Positions 49,001-53,453 of a DNA stretch of 64,000 nt are shown one piece after another (position 1 is the first letter of the stretch; the number at the start of each line of letters is the position of its first letter). Location: positions 31,844,501-31,908,500 of the forward strand of contig NC_059501.1 in the NCBI RefSeq assembly GCF_914767665.1, read 5' to 3'. Below the pieces are notes generated by a model. The model was given only the letters and a program-made list of their open reading frames with translations. It was not told where the DNA came from and searched no databases. This DNA comes from Harmonia axyridis (taxonomy: Eukaryota > Arthropoda > Insecta > Coleoptera > Coccinellidae). Position numbers and translations under genes: made by a program.

Positions 49001-49526
49001 GAGGTCCTTACTACTGTTCATCATATAAATTTTCTTTAAATTATATTAATTATTTTATTCCACTGTAATGGATTTCCAGTGACGTCATTTAGGAAGCCTG
49101 ATATTCGTAGGGTGGGCTGCTAGGAAAAAAATGATGGCAACTTGTCATCTTAAATTTTTATGTTTTATCTGAATCCGAGAGATTTCTCGCATTTTTCCGG
49201 GCAGCCCTGTACATAGTTTTGAATTATCTTACAACGAATATTTGTAAACAAAATATCATTTTCGTTTCGTTTTGGACAAGTCAAATTGAAATTCACACTG
49301 AACATAGTATCAATTCTTTGAATTTTTCTAATTTCAATTCAATCATTTCGAAACAATTAAGCCAAATGAAACGAAAATACAGAACTTCAGCAACGAATTA
49401 ACCGGCTTGTCGAGATTAATGCGGGACCATTGAAAATAGGCTTACCCTCGGAAATAAGTCTTCCTCCTTCAACTTCCCTTGCTCTTGAAATCTAGTGAAT
49501 TGATTTCTGGGCACCCACTTTAACAT
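9765..49526 (-). CDS. Rhp: Rhophilin (Rho-GTPase-binding scaffold), nine coding exons
   Basis: Joining exons 49526-49446, 32416-32172, 19552-19257, 17748-17507, 14890-14521, 13100-12906, 11583-11354, 11010-10858 and 9956-9765 gives 2004 nt (667 aa plus stop), close to the usual length for the family. All eight introns are GT-AG with matching phases. Domains in order: HR1 coiled coil (about residues 28-108), which in this family binds GTP-loaded Rho; BRO1 domain (about 109-470), with family words MPMIPLGLKETKDIDF and RFFPPDRSLGIYFEW; PDZ (about 518-597) with GFGF at 530-533 as the carboxylate-binding loop; Ser-rich basic tail. The protein is expected to be a cytosolic scaffold linking Rho signalling to the actin cytoskeleton. 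The start was chosen because a TGA stop lies in frame six bases upstream (49532-49530). No frameshift or lost motif was seen. Confidence 0.95.
10858..11010 (-). CDS. Rhp: Rhophilin exon 8, second half of PDZ
   Basis: Acceptor TGATTTACAG; F-G-G-V-K-E-G-D-F-I-V-A-I and the PDZ helix around ASHDEVVSLIKNAGDALSLK. Phase 0 on both sides; donor GTGAGC at 10857. Confidence 0.95.
11354..11583 (-). CDS. Rhp: Rhophilin exon 7, first half of PDZ
   Basis: Acceptor AATTTTCACAG; encodes ATKFQLNLTPPDFAQYRVSD, then FSAKRHWTAPRLIQL and the PDZ carboxylate-binding loop EGFGFSVRGDAP. Ends in phase 0 after N-S-L-A-E at donor GTGAGT. Confidence 0.95.
12180..12430 (+). pseudogene. Non-LTR retrotransposon ORF2 C-terminal relic
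   Basis: A plus-strand frame at about 12300-12375 reads EFLTGHCRLRKHLIGMSLKD, the signature that follows the RNase H region in jockey/R1-type non-LTR elements (L-T-G-H-C-x-L-x-x-H-L). The frame breaks on both sides and the following Cys-rich part is only partly readable. It lies in rhophilin intron 6, in the opposite orientation to the gene. Confidence 0.6.
12906..13100 (-). CDS. Rhp: Rhophilin exon 6, end of BRO1 and linker
   Basis: Acceptor GCATCTGCAG; frame R-T-H-L-R-E-A-L-V-L through KQALTLVLRNAHRVTLQAYT and an acidic EDDFSDMLDPPNIQ stretch matching the BRO1-PDZ linker of the family. Donor GTAAGT at 12905. Confidence 0.94.
13176..13269. mobile_element. Short MITE, 94 bp
   Basis: Perfect 17-bp terminal inverted repeats, CAGCAAAATAGTAGATT and AATCTACTATTTTGCTG, enclose a GC-rich core with further self-complementarity (GGCTGATAG, GCCAGGCTAGG). 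It lies in rhophilin intron 5, 75 bp upstream of exon 6 in transcript sense. Confidence 0.7.
13631..13789. mobile_element. MITE of about 150 bp with TTAA borders
   Basis: The ends are CTTAAGGCTCATTTTCACGG and its complement, forming perfect 20-bp inverted repeats. TTAA lies at both borders, as expected for a TTAA target duplication (piggyBac-like) or a palindromic end. The interior carries repeated GATAGTAACTATC / ACGATAGCACTATCGTGAT palindromes. It lies in rhophilin intron 5. Confidence 0.75.
14521..14890 (-). CDS. Rhp: Rhophilin exon 5, BRO1
   Basis: Acceptor ATACTTACAG then A-Q-A-R-E-C-L; includes VPYSWISLVMVKREYYCAMA. Ends D-D-S-E-R-R-L-L with the Gly codon split across donor GTAATT (14520), a weaker donor than the others. 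Confidence 0.95.
15035..15540 (+). pseudogene. Mariner-like transposase, 5' part only
   Basis: From the ATG at 15205 the frame reads MSAFDPNSRHLREVFIFCFN and runs 95 codons to a stop at 15487, covering the mariner N-terminal helix-turn-helix (CREWFQRLKKGYFDVED). Upstream, TACAACTTTGCTTCCGCCGT with GCAATAGATGG matches the terminal repeat of the copy at 53454-54634. Everything past the second helix-turn-helix, including the catalytic domain, is missing. It is sense-oriented on the plus strand within rhophilin intron 4. Confidence 0.75.
16918..17363. mobile_element. Possible solo LTR (BEL/Pao-like)
   Basis: A 446-bp block, clearly GC-richer than its AT-rich surroundings, begins TGTATTGGGG and ends AGAACTACA. 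Near the right end TTAGTTAAGAAATCCGGTG and TTTCATTATCCC resemble the U5 end of BEL-type LTRs. Target duplications are not clear (TTTG against GTTG). No internal retrotransposon genes adjoin it. It lies in rhophilin intron 4. Confidence 0.35.
17507..17748 (-). CDS. Rhp: Rhophilin exon 4, BRO1
   Basis: Acceptor CAATTTCAG; encodes VPSCQRTVAFEKACVLFNIG onward with TQIGAKQDRSS and the conserved FTNAPSMDLGPEMLEMLVQL. Ends in phase 0 at donor GTAAGA (17506). Confidence 0.96.
18135..18760 (+). pseudogene. Mariner-like (DD34D) transposase relic
   Basis: Plus-strand reading shows FADWVLEMHQNDFHRKITFI followed by D-E-A-H-Y-H-F and NKQTYCIWSSEN, the first-Asp region of a mariner-type catalytic domain. 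Stops and frameshifts follow. A second stretch near 18520-18600 keeps traces of the W-S-P-R-S-C-D-L-K-P third-Asp block and of W-G-x-x-R-D-K-F-Y-D. It lies in rhophilin intron 3. Confidence 0.6.
19257..19552 (-). CDS. Rhp: Rhophilin exon 3, start of BRO1
   Basis: Acceptor TGTTGCAG; the split codon gives Asn. The frame continues T-D-A-L-M-P-M-I-P-L and ends in F-D-S-L-T-G with donor GTGAGA. It is strongly conserved in the family (FKDFILEHYSEDATKYED, LLFRYYNQLYFVERRFF). A Tigger transposon lies 90 bp upstream of its acceptor. Confidence 0.96.
19643..21663 (+). mobile_element. pogo/Tigger-type DNA transposon
   Basis: A 2021-bp element flanked by TA on both sides (19641-19642, 21664-21665). The terminal inverted repeats start CAGTAGAACCTCGATTATCC on the left and read the same with one C/T change on the right. 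Extra copies of GATTATCCG-type words sit just inside both ends. It is inserted in rhophilin intron 2, and its left edge is 90 bp from the exon 3 acceptor. Confidence 0.92.
19829..21423 (+). pseudogene. Tigger transposase with one frameshift
   Basis: The first part (ATG at 19829 to a stop at 20261-20263) has the CENP-B/pogo N-terminal helix-turn-helix (LTIEQKMEILKRFEKNTSVA) and the second, Tc5-type, DNA-binding domain ending W-L-Y-R-F-K-K-R-H-G-I. A net frame change in the run GGGGAAAAATTAAG (about 20250-20262), equal to one missing base, moves the rest to another frame. That frame runs open to 21423 (380 codons from 20281). The catalytic triad is visible: D in YNGDETGLYWK, D in LLLDNAPSHP, D in QPMDQGVIET. 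It ends in an acidic region and K-I-S-D-F-F-K. Apart from the frameshift it looks young. Confidence 0.9.
22294..23263 (-). mobile_element. Decayed Tc1-like element, about 970 bp
   Basis: The left end CACCCACCGGCAAAAAACTT and right end AAGT-like inverse (CACTCACCGGCAAAAAACTC) form terminal repeats of about 28 bp, also sharing GGCCACCTA. Both sit next to TA. The element holds a broken minus-strand transposase (22760-23060), and a TACAGGGT / ACACCCTGT pair at 22467-22515 may be a further insertion. Confidence 0.8.
22760..23060 (-). pseudogene. Tc1-like transposase remnant
   Basis: Minus-strand pieces read NGTVNAQSYIQNVLQETVPS, then YAPFVGDDFILMHNNARPHV, then TDLNPIAISQNRIRVINSMP-RR. These match the catalytic and C-terminal blocks of Tc1 transposases. 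The second catalytic Asp (normally H-D-N-A-R-P-H) is Asn here, and the segment up to the third acidic residue is shortened by deletion, so it is inactive. Confidence 0.75.
23264..24719. other. Rhophilin intron 2, no feature recognised
   Basis: AT-rich, with no coding block or clear inverted repeat seen on either strand. Confidence 0.4.
24720..25265. repeat. Family B repeat, partial copy with internal (GA)n
   Basis: Matches 5560-6300 in order: TTATCGGTTTTTCAAGAAAG, GGGTGTCCCATTGAAAA, TATTATACAATGGCC, AACCAAGATATAGCGAAATA, ATCTATGATCTG, GAGCATCGAATTTGG. Only one orientation is present, so the foldback partner is lost. A pure GA run replaces the short sequence present at the equivalent place in the 5081 copy. 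Confidence 0.7.
25043..25089. repeat. (GA)n microsatellite
   Basis: About 20 GA units with one interruption (GAGAGGGAGAGA), sitting inside the family B repeat copy just before AACCAAGATATAGCG. Confidence 0.95.
26230..26937 (+). pseudogene. Mariner (DD34D) transposase, broken
   Basis: It begins in the N-terminal region (FERGEMSTEDGDRSGRPKEA, KIKKVHKIILND), then a deletion joins directly to the catalytic domain (KPDETWLHHLTPESNLQSAE, GKVIALVFWDVQGLIFIDYL). A frame change near 26630 follows, then FYQDNALCHKSMKTMAK and LPDQAPSDFFLFPDLKRMLA, ending KLEDRYYRCIALKGNY. All three catalytic Asp blocks can be read, but stops and frame changes make it inactive. It is the same family as the fragment at 57626-58140. 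Confidence 0.85.
26938..28519 (-). mobile_element. Tc1-like element, copy 1 (minus orientation)
   Basis: 1582 bp, TA at both sides. The terminal repeats CACTGCTCAACAATTGATAG and CACTGATCAACAATTGCTAG (each continuing GGATCACTTA) differ at two positions. It is nearly identical to the copy at 36651-38230 but in the opposite orientation, 8.1 kb away. It is nested in a mariner. Confidence 0.93.
27187..28215 (-). pseudogene. Tc1-like transposase, one nonsense mutation
   Basis: Colinear with the intact 342-codon transposase at 36955-37983. The start is MPRRRLAPVQLDQIIRWIQE at 28215. Codon 91 is TGA (27943-27945) where the other copy has AGA (Arg); after it the frame is open to the end (ARREGPTRY-type terminus). 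The catalytic D, D and E are retained (TDESRF, DDNARPHHSR, NCIEHVW). The stop separates the DNA-binding domain from the catalytic domain. Confidence 0.9.
28690..28960. other. GC-richer open stretch, unassigned
   Basis: Next to the mariner 3' end is a block richer in GC than its neighbours. It is open on the plus strand for about 60 codons (containing ESSIAFLDDRLGSVLRLPKT) and on the minus strand for about 75 (containing VFHTIKRLKVVLGSLRTDPR). I recognise neither, and there are no convincing splice sites. Confidence 0.25.
29660..30230. repeat. Complex palindrome with duplicated arms
   Basis: Sequence left of about 29942 is repeated in inverse order to the right. Each arm contains two tandem versions of a unit of about 130 bp that includes TATTCTTCAACTGA, CAAATTTGTATGAAAAA and a GCGATAGTTTCAG-CGTTCTG-AGTTATGGCC block. 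The unit therefore occurs four times, two in each orientation. A larger element may be bounded by GTACAGAGTG (29184) and ACACCCTGTA (30449). Confidence 0.75.
30460..32171. other. Rhophilin intron 2, no gene recognised
   Basis: Short direct repeats occur at 30740-30830 (two copies of GGGTGGCACATA) and a TACAGGG-type word at 30500. Otherwise this is AT-rich intron sequence. Confidence 0.4.
32172..32416 (-). CDS. Rhp: Rhophilin exon 2, HR1 domain
   Basis: Acceptor TTTATTACAG then GGT-TCT-GAT; donor AA|GTGAGT at 32171. It encodes the antiparallel coiled-coil HR1 (REM) repeat, with family words KLQNRRSKLNQEINKELR and LELSFVNSNLQLLKEQL. This is the Rho-binding part of the protein. Confidence 0.95.
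32732..32764 (+). repeat. tRNA B-box-like word (possible SINE remnant)
   Basis: GGGTTCAAATCCTGCCGATT followed by TATATTC closely parallels the minus-strand word at 4991-5024. No full tRNA fold is present. It lies in rhophilin intron 1. Confidence 0.35.
33470..33770. repeat. GC-richer block with inverted TTCCGCAC words
   Basis: Contains AAGTGCGGAAAGTGGTACTT, GTGCGGAACACTTTCCGCAA and CACTCGCGAG. The start TAACAAGTGCGGAAA resembles TAACAAGTCCGGAAA at 54820, suggesting a related palindromic repeat family. No coding assignment. Confidence 0.4.
33771..36650. other. Rhophilin intron 1, no gene recognised
   Basis: AT-rich, with isolated terminal-type motifs (GACACCCTGTATAT at 34359, ATACAGGGTGGC at 36090) that may be ends of decayed foldback elements. 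Open frames here are short and unlike known proteins. Confidence 0.4.
36651..38230 (+). mobile_element. Tc1-like element, copy 2 (intact)
   Basis: 1580 bp with TA on both sides (36649-36650, 38231-38232). The terminal inverted repeats are about 30 bp (CACTGATCAACAATTGCTAG then GGATCACTTA; the right end differs at two sites). It carries one uninterrupted transposase gene and is in inverted orientation to copy 1. Confidence 0.95.
36955..37983 (+). CDS. Tc1-like transposase, intact, 342 aa
   Basis: The full-length frame starts MPRRRLAPVQLDQIIRWIQD and ends G-P-T-R-Y. The N-terminal paired-type helix-turn-helix (about residues 5-60: LSQREVSRRLNVSQSVVSRA) is followed by an R-rich second DNA-binding region (RRRLHVRGLRARRRVQH). 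The catalytic core has D in LFTDESRFRL, D in LIDDNARPH and E in NCIEHVW, with 34 residues between the last two, i.e. DD34E. The G-rich FGGGSIRVWGGI box of Tc1 proteins is present. Its usual role is to bind the terminal repeats and cut and paste the element into TA. Length matches active Tc1 family members and no defect was seen, so it may still be functional. Confidence 0.95.
   Translation: MPRRRLAPVQLDQIIRWIQDGLSQREVSRRLNVSQSVVSRAWNRFIQNDSVAYIHGGGRRRSTTAAQDHLLILNARRNPTYPASRLNRSLRVATGVVISNQTARRRLHVRGLRARRRVQHHRLNREHRVHRRQWAEEHRNWTLEDWSRCLFTDESRFRLVNSDGRILAWRERGRRYAEQFMVPTTAFGGGSIRVWGGICLNQRTELVVLQNTTMTSQRYHDMIIEPIIVPFAAVVGENFILIDDNARPHRSRLVNEALETHAIDRMDWPARSPDMNCIEHVWSEMSRQLSTLEQPINNLEDLSNALRDIWTNLPQNFINRLIESMPRRVECLRRARGGPTRY
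39120..39170 (-). pseudogene. Short transposase relic (second Asp block)
   Basis: The minus strand reads WFQQDGVTCQTAQP, matching the second catalytic Asp block (W-F-Q-Q-D-G-A) of a mariner-like family. Only this short piece is recognisable. Confidence 0.5.
39411..39446. mobile_element. hAT-type terminus followed by G/C runs
   Basis: CAGTGGCGTATCCTAGGGGG resembles terminal repeats of hAT elements (CAGTGGCGTA). It is followed by GGGATAAGGGGGATATATAC and CCCCCC. No matching opposite end was found nearby, so this is an isolated end. Confidence 0.45.
39820..40884 (-). pseudogene. hAT transposase remnant
   Basis: The minus-strand frame from 40884 has hAT catalytic-region words G-Q-T-Y-D-G-A-A-V-M-A-G and THCYAHKLNLVL, then one TAA stop (40645-40647) where CAA would be expected. 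The same frame then continues for about 270 codons (SSSETRWNFKSRAVKTIFDK, PSARRRKRKIDSEIQL). The N-terminal zinc finger and the C-terminal dimerisation domain (hATC) are absent. The frame runs into the likely element end CAGTGACGGCTCGTGCC (39904-39920), indicating an internal deletion. Most similar in style to hAT proteins of the ZMYM/ZNF862-like group. Confidence 0.8.
40885..42420. other. Rhophilin intron 1, no gene recognised
   Basis: AT-rich, with no coding block, inverted repeat or RNA gene seen. Confidence 0.4.
42425..42565 (-). pseudogene. Mariner-like transposase relic
   Basis: The minus strand reads ITVNGKRYRAMLTDFLFPNI followed by N-Q-L, the block between the first and second catalytic Asp in the mariner-like family also seen at 18135 and 47745 (V-T-V-N-G-x-R-Y-R-x-M). 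A few frame errors surround it. Confidence 0.6.
42566..45884. other. Rhophilin intron 1, no gene recognised
   Basis: AT-rich. Apart from an AAG run (45826-45845) I see nothing assignable. Confidence 0.4.
45885..45960 (-). mobile_element. Possible LINE 3' end
   Basis: An (AAT)n run is followed by AACGTTTATTGAACTATTTC. The junction resembles that at 61725-61760, where AAT repeats are followed by ATAGTTTATTCTCGATAAAC next to a minus-strand LINE. This suggests a severely 5'-truncated relative in the same orientation. Confidence 0.3.
46250..46640. repeat. Interspersed repeat family D, copy 2
   Basis: Blocks ACACGATAACTGTCGAACGA, GGATCTCGAATACTG, TTGGTTTTCCTGATAATTTT and GGAGAAAGTTGAAATAAAAT match the copies at 53130 and 2739 in the same order. 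Confidence 0.5.
47340..47640 (+). pseudogene. Retroelement-like relic, tentative
   Basis: The plus-strand frame from about 47370 reads HLTFLHLARDCNLVPKGLKV, then KLPKRGERADRISSRASQAL and I-R-E-R-L-N-Y-H-R-F. The pattern H-L-x-F-L-x-x-C-x-x-x-x-x-x-P-x-G-L recalls the N-terminal part of Penelope-like and related retroelement proteins, but I am not certain of the family. It probably inserted into the mariner-like element. Confidence 0.3.
47740..48000 (+). pseudogene. Mariner-like transposase C-terminal half
   Basis: The plus strand reads FQQDGAPPHYGIEVRRYFDG, a stop, then LVEWLPRSPDLNPLDYFLWG and HLKSTVYQNRSDNLENLRLK. The second Asp (Q-D-G) and third Asp (S-P-D-L) blocks are both present. The region with the first Asp is missing, replaced by the relic at 47340-47640. 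Confidence 0.75.
48359..49211. mobile_element. Foldback element, 853 bp, arms about 250 bp
   Basis: The left end ACAGGGTGTCCGGGAAAATG pairs with the right end CATTTTTCCGGGCAGCCCTG. Arms continue through TTCTCGGATTCAGATAAAAC, GGATTTCCAGTGACGTCATT and AAGAGGTCCTTACTAC-type blocks, all found inverted on the other side. The spacer (about 48620-48950) has no coding. It ends about 235 bp from rhophilin exon 1. Confidence 0.85.
49446..49526 (-). CDS. Rhp: Rhophilin coding exon 1
   Basis: 27 codons, beginning M-L-K-W-V-P-R and ending D-L-F-P-R, then donor GTAAGC (49445-49440). Phase 0 fits the phase-0 acceptor at 32417. A TGA stop is in frame directly upstream and the start has A at -3. An upstream ATG at 49533 opens a 13-codon frame in another phase that overlaps this start. 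The next exon begins G-S-D-P-R, so the junction reads F-P-R-G-S-D-P-R. The N-terminus itself is poorly conserved, so this exon is the least certain of the nine. Confidence 0.7.
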
Positions 49527-49533
49527 ATTTCAT
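49492..49533 (-). promoter_or_regulatory. Upstream ORF overlapping the rhophilin start
   Basis: An ATG at 49533, seven bases upstream of the rhophilin ATG and in another frame, opens 13 codons (M-K-Y-V-K-V-G-A-Q-K-S-I-H) ending at TAG 49492. It overlaps the main start, and both ATGs have A at -3. If both lie on the mature transcript, ribosomes must bypass the first ATG to make rhophilin. Confidence 0.5.
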
Positions 49534-49660
49534 TATGGTTTTCGGTCGAGTTAGCCTCTTCACGGCTGCCGAGGACTGAAAACACGTCGGCACGAAAACT
49601 GCACTAAATTAACTAACAAGGTTGATTACGTCGGCTAGCTCTTCTCAGTTCCTGGTTATT
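49534..49660 (-). promoter_or_regulatory. Rhophilin 5' UTR / possible core promoter
   Basis: A CpG-richer block lies directly upstream of exon 1. On the minus strand it contains TTTTCAGTCC (around 49575-49579), matching the arthropod initiator TCAGT, and a second GCAGT word near 49600. No TATA box was seen. The transcription start cannot be fixed from sequence alone, and an upstream non-coding exon is possible. Confidence 0.35.
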
Positions 49661-50097
49661 CTTCTAATTTACAGTTTTCCTCCATGCAGGAATTCTCACA
49701 TAGTAATGAGTCGTTAAGGATGATCCTAGTGATGATATCGTTGTTTACACTGTAGCACAATGTACTCTATGACGTGGATAGGTATTGAATACTTGCAATG
49801 TAGATCGTCAGCCATTTGCTATGTGTGTGTATCGTCGACTTATTATGACATATAGTTTGCTAAATTGGTAATTTACTGGCCCCGCTACTGCTTATCGTAA
49901 TTACGGTGAAGAGGTACGGGAGCGCATTCGTATTTCAGACAAATATCCTTATCTTTATGCCTATTATAGGTGTTTTCAACTTAGACGTGAACCTTGGAGA
50001 CCGTGTTTGTTTGACTCATTTACTGTCGTTTGAGGCATATTTAGTGAGTTTAAGAGATATCTGAGTTCTTGTGATTTTTTCTTCGTTGAAAATAATT

Positions 50098-50160
50098 TCG
50101 GATTATTTTCGTGGCCAGCGAGAAGTCCAGATTTAACACCATTAGAATGAAAGAAGCAGC
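50098..50160 (+). pseudogene. Short transposase relic (third Asp block)
   Basis: The plus strand at 50112-50147 reads WPARSPDLTPLE, the third-acidic-residue block of mariner/Tc1-type transposases, followed at once by a stop. Nothing else of the protein is readable around it. Confidence 0.55.
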
Positions 50161-50528
50161 GAAAAGATTGAGAGGCGGGAAGTAGCAGCTGAAGAAGTAA
50201 GAAAGAGAAAGGAATGGTGGAGGTCGTTTCAAACATAATTTATGAATACTTTTTCTACTGAAATTTTGAGTTTAATTTCAATAAAATGATATTTGATTCA
50301 ATACTTTCATATTTTTGCTTCTTTCATTTTTCAAATCAAAATCTGCTGAAACAAAGCTAGTGCCTGCATTCTAACTAAAACTTTCTTAGGAAATGAAGAA
50401 GAAATTTGGCAAGTTTTTGAAATAATTTCATCGTACAAAAGTTGTGCAATTCGAAAGTTCGATAGTATTTTTTTCTTCACATACCAATTTTCAAATCATA
50501 CTTATTCTTATTCAACAGCATAAGTTTT

Positions 50529-50643
50529 AAATGAATAATGTATTGGGTATAAAGTCACTTAAGGATCTTATTAAGTTCTTCATTAAACTTGGCCAAGATA
50601 ATAAGATCCTTAAGTGACTTTATACCCAATACATTATTCATTT
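50529..50643. repeat. Perfect 45-bp inverted repeat, 25-nt spacer
   Basis: The left arm 50529-50573 (starting AAATGAATAATGTATTGGGT) and right arm 50599-50643 (ending ACCCAATACATTATTCATTT) are exact complements along all 45 bases, with spacer 50574-50598. A transcript across it would form a long perfect hairpin. There is no coding. Confidence 0.95.
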
Positions 50644-53129
50644 GATGTTGTTACAAAGTCGATAATTTTTTTCTTGCAGCATAAGTTTTGCTTTTTTCAT
50701 ACATATATTAAATTAGGATGAATAAGCTTAATTTTTATCATTATATCATATCCTTTTCTGATGAAAATAATCAAAAATTTGAATTGAACTTGTCAATGTA
50801 GAAAATCTAACAAAAAATTAAAAAATTATATGAGGTGAGCAATTAAAAAAAAAATAACTCAAATATCCCGGAAACTGTTGATTCTGATTATCAATAAATC
50901 AATCGACAGCAATGAGTGATAACAACACCTAGTTCACGTCTAATTTGTAAACACCCTGTATATTTAATGGATTCGGTCCTTACTTGCTGGAAATTCCTTA
51001 CCAAATAAAATAAAATAATTTACGTACATATTTCAATGTTAACAACAATTGTTTCGTCATCATTGTCGCTTCTTCAAGTTAATTTTATCAGTCGAAATGT
51101 AGAATTAACCTGAACAAGTCCAAGTGCTTGTTTTTAACATTTGAAATTCTATGTAAAATTGTTTGTTTAATTTTATTTCATCCTAATGAATTACATCTCA
51201 TACGTATGTATATACAATTCTATTGTTTTCAAAGAACTAATAGACCCATGAATATTCGAGCGCTCAAAAGCTCCTGAAGTCAACTGAGTGCATTTTTCGA
51301 ATTTTTTATTATAGTAAAAATATGCTCGAAGTATTGTATACTTTTTACATTGAAGTATATTTATTTTGATTAAGACTATCTAGTGAAGAACCATAAATTA
51401 AAAAATTCTGATTTCTTGGATACGTTGATGAGAGCTAGTGATTTGTGTTAGTAACACAATTCGATACAGAAAATATTTTTTGAAACTTTTTGAAATGGGA
51501 ATACACTTAGAGCATGTTTCTAGGGGATTATAGATATCTTTACTGTGAAAATCATTTTGCTTTTCTATTCCCAATAATGAATTTGAGAAGTCTTTCAAGA
51601 GAAAACCAATACCAACCCCTATTTCAAATTTTCACTGATAATGTTTTGGCTAAAATGTTTAACCTGAAATTCGAATAAAGAACAATCTTTCTATCAGCCA
51701 TCTACAGCATTTCTCGGAAACTATGAGAATAATATGCATGGAATTGGGTATAAGCTATACCATACTGATCGTGCCAACTGTAGAACAGAATCCATCCATT
51801 TGAAAACATCGAAATAAAATTTCATCGTGAACTTAGAGACAATGTAATCTTAATAGTTTATTTTCGCAGTGACTATACATATATCATTTTACAGCCAAGT
51901 TCTATCAATGATTTTCTCTGTTATGAAATTATTCACATTTAAAACGAATTTTCGCAATTTCAAATCAGTGATATTTATGAAATTATTTTTTATATGAGTT
52001 GAGATATTAGAGTGAGCATTATCGATTTCAACCTCTAGGAAAAGTAGGAGCAAATATCGTTTTCAAAATCCAATTCACCGGTCACCAATGAATAATCAGT
52101 AGATTTTAATTACACAGTAAGTTAACTATAATCTATGTAGGAAGTAGTCTTATCTCACGAGTGTATAAGTGCAATGAAACGAAGATTGCATGACTACGTC
52201 ACAGAAGAATCAGCGATCTTTAAAAAGATATCTTCAAAAAAGGCGAAGGAAAATTATTTTTTCATTACACTAAAAAATAATTATGTTTGAACCCACAAAA
52301 ACTGTAGTCCATTGATTCTTTCTCGTATTCTATCTGTTGCGCCACGCATATTATAGTTGAACATAAAATTATGGAATAATAATCTTCTATCTATTTATTC
52401 TTTTTATTTCTTATATATTGTGTTCTGCAATCTTATTTTGTGCATATGTATATGTGTACCTGGAATGATGATTTATTCTGACGCATTATCATCTTCTTCA
52501 AGAGACGACTATATATATATAACTACTTTATCAAAATTGCTTGACTAGTTCTTTCATACAAACTAATCTAAAATATAGGTTCTTTGTTACGAATAATAAA
52601 ACTGCTTCACGTACGCAGCTGTGAGTTAGATACCAATATCAAAATTCATATAATGTATAGATATCGTTATTACTAACACAAACAAATGGTGACAATAGGG
52701 GATTATAAGTGGAATATGGGGAATATGACTCATAAAGTTTTTATCCTCAGATATACAGTGTGGAAGTTTGGATCTGCTTTTTTCGCCACTGTCCTGAAAA
52801 TATTTAGTTATGTTTTTTACGTTTTCAGTGAAGAAAAAAACGTTAGGTCTGACAAAATGACGAATGCGCCAGTAAGGATTTCACGAAGTATATTTCGAAA
52901 AATTTTCTATGGTGGCAAAAAACCTTTACGAGGGCATACTCAACAATTTTTTGAAAGTTCATACCTATGGACTTAATGGTGTAGTGATGCATAAACGACA
53001 AACTGACATTCATTTGCAGCAATCATTCTCTGAATGAATCGCACTATCATTTCATCAGAATGTCTGTTTATAATTTTCGGATTTTTAGCCAGGAGTGAAC
53101 TCGAATGATAAGGCTGGTGACGAATCCGT
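50644..53129. other. No gene recognised
   Basis: AT-rich, with an isolated ACACCCTGTATATT at 50952. Frames here are short, and none has a recognisable motif. Confidence 0.4.
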
Positions 53130-53440
53130 CCGTAATCACGATAACTCTCGAACGAAAAAACCTAGAAACTTGAAATTTAAATGGTAGGATCGGATCTCGA
53201 ATAGCGTTAGCTGAGTTTGTTAGTGGATAAATCTGTAACTATATGAATATTCGAAAATTTGTTTTCCTGAAACGACATAATTGATCCCAAAAAATATTTG
53301 CATTTGGATCTGAAATGACAATTCCATGCTTCGTGCACAATTTCATGTTGATCGCAAAACTAGAACCATAAAAAATTCGAAAAAATATCGAGAAAATGTG
53401 TCCATGATGAATGGTTAGGGTTTAAATTTTGCGTGTATAA
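53130..53440. repeat. Interspersed repeat family D, copy 3
   Basis: Begins ATCACGATAACTCTCGAACG and AACCTAGAAACTTGAAATTT, then GATCTCGAATAGCG, TTGTTTTCCTGAAACG and TTTCATGTTGATCGC. It is the best preserved of three copies. It abuts the mariner at 53454. Confidence 0.55.
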
Positions 53441-53453
53441 AAAAATTGACGTA

